From assembly GCF_035668035.1 (NCBI RefSeq), contig NZ_JAYMYJ010000087.1, positions 1 to 12,508 of the forward strand: a stretch of DNA of 12,508 nt. The letters run 5' to 3'. The DNA is from Thiothrix phosphatis. Its GTDB lineage: Bacteria; Pseudomonadota; Gammaproteobacteria; Thiotrichales; Thiotrichaceae. The position numbers were made by a program, and so were the translations under genes. The notes under the pieces are model-generated. The model ran no database searches, was not told the DNA's origin, and saw only the letters and a program-made list of their open reading frames with translations. This document shows, piece by piece, positions 8,128 to 12,508 of the stretch; positions within the stretch are counted from its first letter, which is position 1; each line of letters begins with the position of its first letter.

Positions 8128-9324
8128 TTATTTTTGCAACTCTGCTTCGATGGCCTGCCGCAATGGGCGGCTTGAGCCTGTGGCGGGCTGCGCCATGGCG
8201 TCAAGCGCCAGTTCCCAGATCATGATCCCACCCAATCCCTGCTGGCGGGCAAAGTCAATTTTGGCCGCCAGCGCACGGGCGTCATTGAAATTGCAGAACA
8301 TGTCCTGGGCAGGGTCAGCCGCATCGGCGCTGAACCAGGCCATTTGTGCGACATCATCCCATTGGTAGGTGTCCGGTATGCGGTTTTGCATCCGCATGTC
8401 GGCGTAGCTGCGCTTGAAATAACTGGGCGGTGTTCGCCAGGATTCGCGCGGCAGGGTGACGCCTTGGCCGACGGAGGTTTCCCCACCTTGCCAGCAGGCG
8501 ACATCAAAGCTGATGCCAAGCCCCAGCTTGCGGCGCGGCACACCTGCTTCCAGGAAAGCGTTGAGCCAGTTTTCGATGGATGGCACTTCATGGCTGAAAC
8601 CAGGAAACACCAGCCCGCCGTTATGCAACGGGCTGTCAAACCAGCTGATCCAGCCTTCATAGGGCTGCGCCATGTCGTAACTCATCAGGTTGATCTGGTC
8701 AAACTTGTCGGCCAATTGCGCCATGATGTGGCGGTCGCGGATGATGGTGGCGGTGGTCAGCAGGGGTGCCCGCCCCAGTAATGGGCTGGTGCGGGTTTGC
8801 AAGGCTTTGTGCAATTCGGTGATGAATGCGCGGAAATCCGGGTTATCCTGGTTTTCATCCAGCGTCACAGGCTCCATGTCGATATCCACCCCGTCATAGC
8901 CATCCGCATCCAGGATTTGCAGGATGTTGCGGATAAACGCCTGTTGTACGGTCGGGCTGATGGCTGGGCTGAATTGTTCGTGCTGCCCGGTGATGACCAG
9001 CAGGATCGGGCGGTTGTTGGCATGGGCGCTTTGGACGGCTTTCCGGCGGCTTTCCGGCAAGTAGCTGTTGGTGTCGGTGTCGAGTGAGCCATCTGGGCGG
9101 GGAATGACGGATGCGTGGGCGATATGGGTCAGCATGGCGTAATCATCAGGCACCATGAAAGGGATTTCACGCCCATTATGATGGTAGGCGGGAAGGTAGC
9201 CTGTCACCCAAGGGTGCCCATTGTACTGTGGCGATTCAAGGGGAGGGTGGCGGTTCAGCAGCCAAAGCGCAGCCAGCAGCAGGAGAATGAGCAGCAAGGC
9301 CGCCGCCAAGTATTTTTTGTGCAT
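8128..9324 (-). CDS. membrane-anchored glycosyl hydrolase family 18 protein
   Basis: GH18 enzymes cleave beta-1,4-linked N-acetylhexosamine polymers such as chitin or related glycans. From ATG 9324 the protein has 398 residues. A basic N-terminus (MHKK) and one hydrophobic helix (about 6-23), with no obvious signal-peptidase site, suggest an inner-membrane anchor with the enzyme in the periplasm. The barrel follows with the diagnostic DGVDIDME at 144-151, where E151 is the acid catalyst, the conserved MSYD at 214-217, and the strand-8 tryptophan in GIMIWE at 366-371. It is probably catalytic; the substrate is unknown. The start could instead be TTG 9357, adding 11 residues, since GAGGAG lies six bases before it inside the glnA terminator hairpin, while ATG 9324 has no clear Shine-Dalgarno. 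No separate promoter is visible between it and glnA. Confidence 0.9.
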   Translation of the reverse strand: MHKKYLAAALLLILLLLAALWLLNRHPPLESPQYNGHPWVTGYLPAYHHNGREIPFMVPDDYAMLTHIAHASVIPRPDGSLDTDTNSYLPESRRKAVQSAHANNRPILLVITGQHEQFSPAISPTVQQAFIRNILQILDADGYDGVDIDMEPVTLDENQDNPDFRAFITELHKALQTRTSPLLGRAPLLTTATIIRDRHIMAQLADKFDQINLMSYDMAQPYEGWISWFDSPLHNGGLVFPGFSHEVPSIENWLNAFLEAGVPRRKLGLGISFDVACWQGGETSVGQGVTLPRESWRTPPSYFKRSYADMRMQNRIPDTYQWDDVAQMAWFSADAADPAQDMFCNFNDARALAAKIDFARQQGLGGIMIWELALDAMAQPATGSSRPLRQAIEAELQK

Positions 9325-9355
9325 AAGATCGTGTTGGCCGGTTATTTCTACAAAC

Positions 9356-9380
9356 AAAAAGCGCTCCTCAAGGGAGCGCT
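9356..9380 (-). terminator. intrinsic terminator of glnA
   Basis: On the minus strand AGCGCTCC (9380-9373) pairs with GGAGCGCT (9367-9360) around a five-base loop, followed by a T run. It starts 26 bases past the glnA stop codon. The same sequence contains GAGGAG placed correctly for a TTG start of the GH18 gene, so termination and downstream translation may compete. Confidence 0.85.
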
Positions 9381-9405
9381 CCTATTACTTGCGCAACTGC
9401 AAAAA

Positions 9406-10821
9406 TCAGCAGCTGTAGTACATGTCGAACTCAACCGGGTGGGTCGTCATGCGGATGCGGGTGACTTCTTCCATCTTCAGCGCGATGTAGGCGTCGATCA
9501 TATCATTGGTGAAGACACCGCCAGCAGTCAGGAAGTCACGGTCTTTGTCCAGCTCTTCCAACGCCATATCCAGGGAGTGGCAAACTTTTGGGATCAGTTT
9601 GTCTTCTTCTGGTGGCAGGTCGTACAGGTCTTTGTCCATGGATTCGCCTGGGTGGATCTTGTTCTGGATGCCGTCCAGGCCTGCCATCAGCATGGCAGCG
9701 AACGCCAAGTATGGGTTGGCGGTCGGGTCAGGGAAGCGGACTTCGATACGGCGGCCTTTTGGGCTGCTGACGAATGGGATGCGGATGGAGGCGGAACGGT
9801 TGCGGGCGGAGTAGGCCAGCATGACCGGGGCTTCAAAGCCAGGAACCAGACGCTTGTAAGAGTTGGTGGAAGCGTTGCAGAAAGCGTTCAGCGCTTTGGC
9901 GTGCTTGATGATGCCGCCGATGTAGTACAGCGCCATTTCGGACAAGCCCGCATAGCTGTCACCAGCAAACAGGTTGGCACCGTCTTTGGCGATGGACTGG
10001 TGGACGTGCATGCCGGAACCGTTGTCGCCAACGATGGGCTTGGGCATGAACGTTACGGTTTTGCCGTACTGGTGAGCCACATTATGGGTGACGTATTTCT
10101 GGATCTGTACCCAGTCAGCACGTTGGGTCAGGGTGCCGAAACGGGTGCCGATTTCGCACTGGCCAGCAGTCGCAACTTCATGGTGATGGACTTCAACTGG
10201 CACGCCCATTTCAGCCATGACGTTACACATGGTGGAACGGATGTCATGCAGGGAGTCAACCGGTGGCACGGGGAAATAACCGCCTTTAACGCCAGGGCGG
10301 TGGCCCATGTTGCCGTCCGGGTAAACTTTTTCTGAGTTCCAGCCCGCTTCTTCAGAGTCGATCTTGACGAAAGTGCCGCTCATGGTGGTGCCCCAGCGGA
10401 CGTCATCAAAGATAAAGAATTCAGGTTCCGGGCCAAAGAATGCGGTGTCGCCGACGCCGGTGGATTTCAGGTATTCTTCTGCGCGCTTGGCGATGGAGCG
10501 GGGGTCGCGCTCATAACCAGACATGGTGGCCGGTTCAATGATGTCGCAAGTGAGGTTCAGGGTGACATCCTGGAAGAATGGGTCCAGAACAGCGGTGGAG
10601 GCGTCAGGCATCAGGATCATGTCGGATTCGTTAATGCCTTTCCAACCCGCAATGGAGGAGCCGTCAAACATTTTGCCGTCAGTAAAGATGTCTTCATTGA
10701 ATTCACTGACTGGAGTCGTTACGTGCTGCTCCTTGCCCTTGGTGTCAGTGAAGCGGAAATCGACGTACTTGACGTCGTTGTCTTTGATCATATTGAGAAC
10801 GTCTTGTGCAGACATGGACAT
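9406..10821 (-). CDS. glnA: glutamine synthetase type I
   Basis: This enzyme makes glutamine from glutamate, ammonia and ATP as a dodecamer in the cytoplasm. The 471-residue protein is full length for the GSI-beta class. It shows FFGPEPEFFIFDD with metal ligands E132 and E134, and VHHHEVATAGQCEIG (E215, E223). It also has the NGSGMHVHQS ATP/metal loop with H272, the NRSASIRIP segment, and the adenylylation site Tyr400 in KDLYDLPPEE. The last implies GlnE-mediated covalent control. ATG 10821 is chosen because AGGAGGAG lies six bases upstream; a second ATG at 10815 has poorer spacing. It is followed by its own terminator and preceded by the type III enzyme gene on the same strand. Unlike enterobacteria, it is not followed by glnLG, and no sigma54 site is seen in the 178 bases upstream. 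Confidence 0.98.
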   Translation of the reverse strand: MSMSAQDVLNMIKDNDVKYVDFRFTDTKGKEQHVTTPVSEFNEDIFTDGKMFDGSSIAGWKGINESDMILMPDASTAVLDPFFQDVTLNLTCDIIEPATMSGYERDPRSIAKRAEEYLKSTGVGDTAFFGPEPEFFIFDDVRWGTTMSGTFVKIDSEEAGWNSEKVYPDGNMGHRPGVKGGYFPVPPVDSLHDIRSTMCNVMAEMGVPVEVHHHEVATAGQCEIGTRFGTLTQRADWVQIQKYVTHNVAHQYGKTVTFMPKPIVGDNGSGMHVHQSIAKDGANLFAGDSYAGLSEMALYYIGGIIKHAKALNAFCNASTNSYKRLVPGFEAPVMLAYSARNRSASIRIPFVSSPKGRRIEVRFPDPTANPYLAFAAMLMAGLDGIQNKIHPGESMDKDLYDLPPEEDKLIPKVCHSLDMALEELDKDRDFLTAGGVFTNDMIDAYIALKMEEVTRIRMTTHPVEFDMYYSC

Positions 10822-10827
10822 TGCTGT

Positions 10828-10835
10828 CTCCTCCT
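10828..10835 (-). promoter_or_regulatory. ribosome binding site of glnA
   Basis: AGGAGGAG on the minus strand, six bases before ATG 10821. A near-perfect Shine-Dalgarno that picks this ATG over the one at 10815. Confidence 0.8.
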
Positions 10836-10883
10836 AAGAATTGAGGTCAATGATAACGCTGTGTAATCGAACGATCGTGGCTG

Positions 10884-10912
10884 AATATGCAATAGTTATG
10901 TTCATATTGCAA
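10884..10912 (-). promoter_or_regulatory. probable sigma70 promoter of glnA
   Basis: On the minus strand TTGCAA (10907-10912, -35) and CATATT (10884-10889, -10) are 17 bases apart, each matching four of six consensus bases. A leader of about 55 bases would precede the ATG. No GG-N10-GC sigma54 signature was found in either reading of the 10822-10999 gap. Confidence 0.4.
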
Positions 10913-10914
10913 TA
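10885..10914. repeat. pair of TATTGCAATA-like palindromic sites over the glnA promoter
   Basis: TATTGCAATA (10905-10914) is a perfect ten-base palindrome overlapping the predicted -35. A shortened version, ATATGCAATA (10885-10894), overlaps the -10. The centres are about 20 bases apart, roughly two helical turns. This could be a paired operator, but the binding protein is unknown. Confidence 0.35.
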
Positions 10915-10938
10915 CGGTCGGGAACAGTTCCAAACACG

Positions 10939-10970
10939 GCAAAGCCATGCATCTTCATGCACGGCTTTGC
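10939..10970 (-). terminator. strong stem-loop between the type III and type I glutamine synthetase genes
   Basis: A 14-base stem with one internal G-U-type mismatch (10939-10952 with 10957-10970) encloses a four-base loop, 29 bases past the stop of the type III gene. The minus-strand tail is only modestly T-rich, while the plus-strand tail has TTTT. It is probably the terminator of the type III gene, or a stabilising 3' hairpin. It would help insulate glnA. Confidence 0.6.
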
Positions 10971-10999
10971 ATTTTCATCATAAACCAGGAAAGCGAAAG

Positions 11000-12508
11000 T
11001 CACTTGATGAAAAGCATTTCGCGGTACTTCGGCAGCGGCCATTTCTCATCAGCAATTTCGGTTTCCAGGACATCGGCATGCGCACGGGTCTCATCCATCA
11101 GGCCCCGGACTTCGCTTGCCAGGTATTGCATGTGGGTTTCGATATCAGCAAAGTCGTGTTTGCTGATGGCTACGCCCAACTTGCTGACTGCCGCCATCAT
11201 GGCGTTGGTTTCTTGCCTGATGGTGGTGGTGGCGGTGTCATCCAGCCCCAGGCTGGAAGCTTTGCCCAAGTCAGACAAATAGCTGAGGGCGGCAGGGTAG
11301 ATAATGGTCTTGGCAATCTCGATGACCAGTTTGGCTTCCACCTCAATGGACTGGATGTACTGCTCTGCGTATACCTCGTAGCGGCTGGCCAGCTCAACTG
11401 GAGTGAGCACGCCAGTGCTCTCAAACAGGGTTTTGACAGCGGCATCCTTCAGGTATGGCAGTGCGTCAGCCGTGGTTGGCAGGTTTTTCAGGCCGCGTTT
11501 TTCCACGGCTTCCTTATGCCATTCAGGTGAGTAACCATTGCCGCCAAAGACAACTGCGCCATGTTCATTCATCAGATCTTTGAGGACAGCGATGACGGCT
11601 GCCGTTTTTTCGACGCCGCCAGCCAGTTCAGCTTCCAGTTTTTCAGCAACCCAGTTGAGGGAGTCCGCCAGCATGGTGTTCATGGTGATCAGTGGGCCGG
11701 AAACAGACTGTTGGGAGCCAACGGCACGGAATTCAAAGCGGTTGCCGGTAAAGGCGAACGGCGAGGTGCGGTTACGGTCGCCGCTGTCTTTCTGGTACGG
11801 GATGATCTGTGACAGGCCAAGCTCCATCAGGCCAGCCTTGCCGATGCCGTCCAGCTTGCCATCTTTGATCTGTTCGAAAATGGTTTCGATTTCAGTGCCT
11901 AAGTACACGGACAAAATGGCTGGAGGCGCTTCGTTGGCACCCAACCGGTGGTCGTTGCTGGCGGAAGCGATGACGGCACGCAGCAATGGGCCGAATTTGT
12001 GGACGCCACGGATGACCGCGCCGCAGAACAGCAGGAAGTTCAGGTTTTCATGCGGTGTGCTGCCTGGGTCGAGCAGGTTGCCTTGGGTAGCGTTGGCGAC
12101 TGACCAGTTGACGTGTTTGCCGGAACCGTTGACGCCTGCAAATGGTTTTTCGTGCAGCAGGCAGGTGAAGCCGTGTTTGGTCGCGGTGCTTTTCAGGACA
12201 GTCATCAGCAATTGCTGGTGGTCGGCGGCGACGTTGGCGGCTTCGAAGTAAGGCGCGATTTCAAACTGGCCTGGGGCAACCTCGTTGTGGCGGGTTTTGG
12301 CCGGGATGCCGAGGCGGTACAGTTTCTCTTCAACGGCTTCCATAAAGACCTGCACACGCTCGGGGATCGCAGCAAAGTAATGGTCATCGAACTGCTGGCC
12401 TTTGGCTGGGGAGGCACCGAACAAGGTACGGCCTGCCAGCAGAATGTCTGGGCGCAGGTGGGCAAAGGCTGCATCGATCAGGAAGTATTCCTGTTCAGCG
12501 CCGCAGCT
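11000..12508 (-). CDS. glnN: glutamine synthetase type III, C-terminal part (5' end outside window)
   Basis: GSIII catalyses the same reaction as GlnA but belongs to a distinct, longer family of roughly 700 residues or more. About 502 residues are present. The reading frame is open to the right edge, where it reads CGAEQEYFLIDAAF, so it does not start at the TTG at 12424. Family signatures include GRTLFGASPAKGQQFDDHYF, EVAPGQFEIAPYFEAAN, LHEKPFAGVNGSGKHVNWS, GANEAPPAILSVYLG and NRTSPFAFTGNRFEFRAVGS. The GSIII-specific helical C-terminal region contains NGYSPEWHKEAVEKRGL. No adenylylation motif like that of GlnA is present. It lies directly upstream of glnA on the same strand, separated by a stem-loop. 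I see no damage in the visible part; the promoter is outside the window. Confidence 0.95.
   Translation of the reverse strand, partial: SCGAEQEYFLIDAAFAHLRPDILLAGRTLFGASPAKGQQFDDHYFAAIPERVQVFMEAVEEKLYRLGIPAKTRHNEVAPGQFEIAPYFEAANVAADHQQLLMTVLKSTATKHGFTCLLHEKPFAGVNGSGKHVNWSVANATQGNLLDPGSTPHENLNFLLFCGAVIRGVHKFGPLLRAVIASASNDHRLGANEAPPAILSVYLGTEIETIFEQIKDGKLDGIGKAGLMELGLSQIIPYQKDSGDRNRTSPFAFTGNRFEFRAVGSQQSVSGPLITMNTMLADSLNWVAEKLEAELAGGVEKTAAVIAVLKDLMNEHGAVVFGGNGYSPEWHKEAVEKRGLKNLPTTADALPYLKDAAVKTLFESTGVLTPVELASRYEVYAEQYIQSIEVEAKLVIEIAKTIIYPAALSYLSDLGKASSLGLDDTATTTIRQETNAMMAAVSKLGVAISKHDFADIETHMQYLASEVRGLMDETRAHADVLETEIADEKWPLPKYREMLFIK

Noticed and set aside
9115..10335. Plus-strand open frame of 406 codons opposite glnA
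   Set aside because: A shadow of glnA produced by its codon usage; no ribosome-binding site or recognisable domain.
10822..10999. sigma54 promoter for glnA
   Set aside because: No GG-N10-GC pair in the minus-strand direction with consensus surroundings could be found in this gap.
12205..12424. TTG at 12424 as the start of the type III glutamine synthetase
   Set aside because: The frame stays open to the window edge and the residues before the TTG match conserved GSIII sequence (EQEYFLID, GRTLFGA), so the gene is simply cut off by the window.

Overview
The window looks like a chromosomal segment of a gammaproteobacterium. NtrB and NtrC are full length and co-linear with the enterobacterial proteins, glutamine synthetase I is of the adenylylated type, and a DUF4212/VC_2705-type sodium:solute symporter pair is present. 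A type III glutamine synthetase and an LtaS-like sulfatase-fold membrane protein would fit a Thiothrix-like relative, but the genus is a guess from protein resemblance only.

Layout, left to right. Positions 2-100 may hold the 3' tail of an unidentified plus-strand gene. Positions 88-1244 (minus strand) are a two-gene unit: a small HAD-family phosphatase followed two bases later by a zinc-ribbon protein with a kinase-like catalytic loop. Positions 1383-3527 (minus strand) are the two-subunit sodium symporter, DUF4212 small subunit first, with an intrinsic terminator at 1336-1360. Positions 3528-3912 are a divergent control region. It holds a sigma70-like promoter with an 11-bp direct repeat for the symporter, and, for the plus strand, an NtrC-type box and a near-ideal sigma54 promoter for glnL. 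glnL (ntrB) and glnG (ntrC) follow, overlapping by 14 bases, at 3913-6385. Convergent to them are an LtaS-like membrane transferase (6422-8047) and a membrane-anchored GH18 protein (8128-9324). Upstream of those on the same strand lie glnA (9406-10821) with its terminator and, at the right edge, a truncated type III glutamine synthetase (11000-12508).

How it fits together: the core is nitrogen assimilation. NtrB senses nitrogen status through PII and phosphorylates NtrC, which activates sigma54 promoters. Here glnLG appears to have its own NtrC-responsive promoter and to be separated from glnA, unlike the enterobacterial glnALG operon. Two glutamine synthetases of different families sit in tandem; only GSI carries the adenylylation tyrosine. 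No sigma54 promoter is visible in front of glnA. The GH18 and LtaS-like genes are envelope or glycan genes that may receive read-through from glnA.

The observations most worth a second look are the glnL sigma54 promoter whose predicted start falls at the start codon, the zinc-ribbon kinase-like/HAD pair, the GSIII-GSI tandem, and the glnA terminator that carries a well-spaced ribosome-binding sequence for the GH18 gene.
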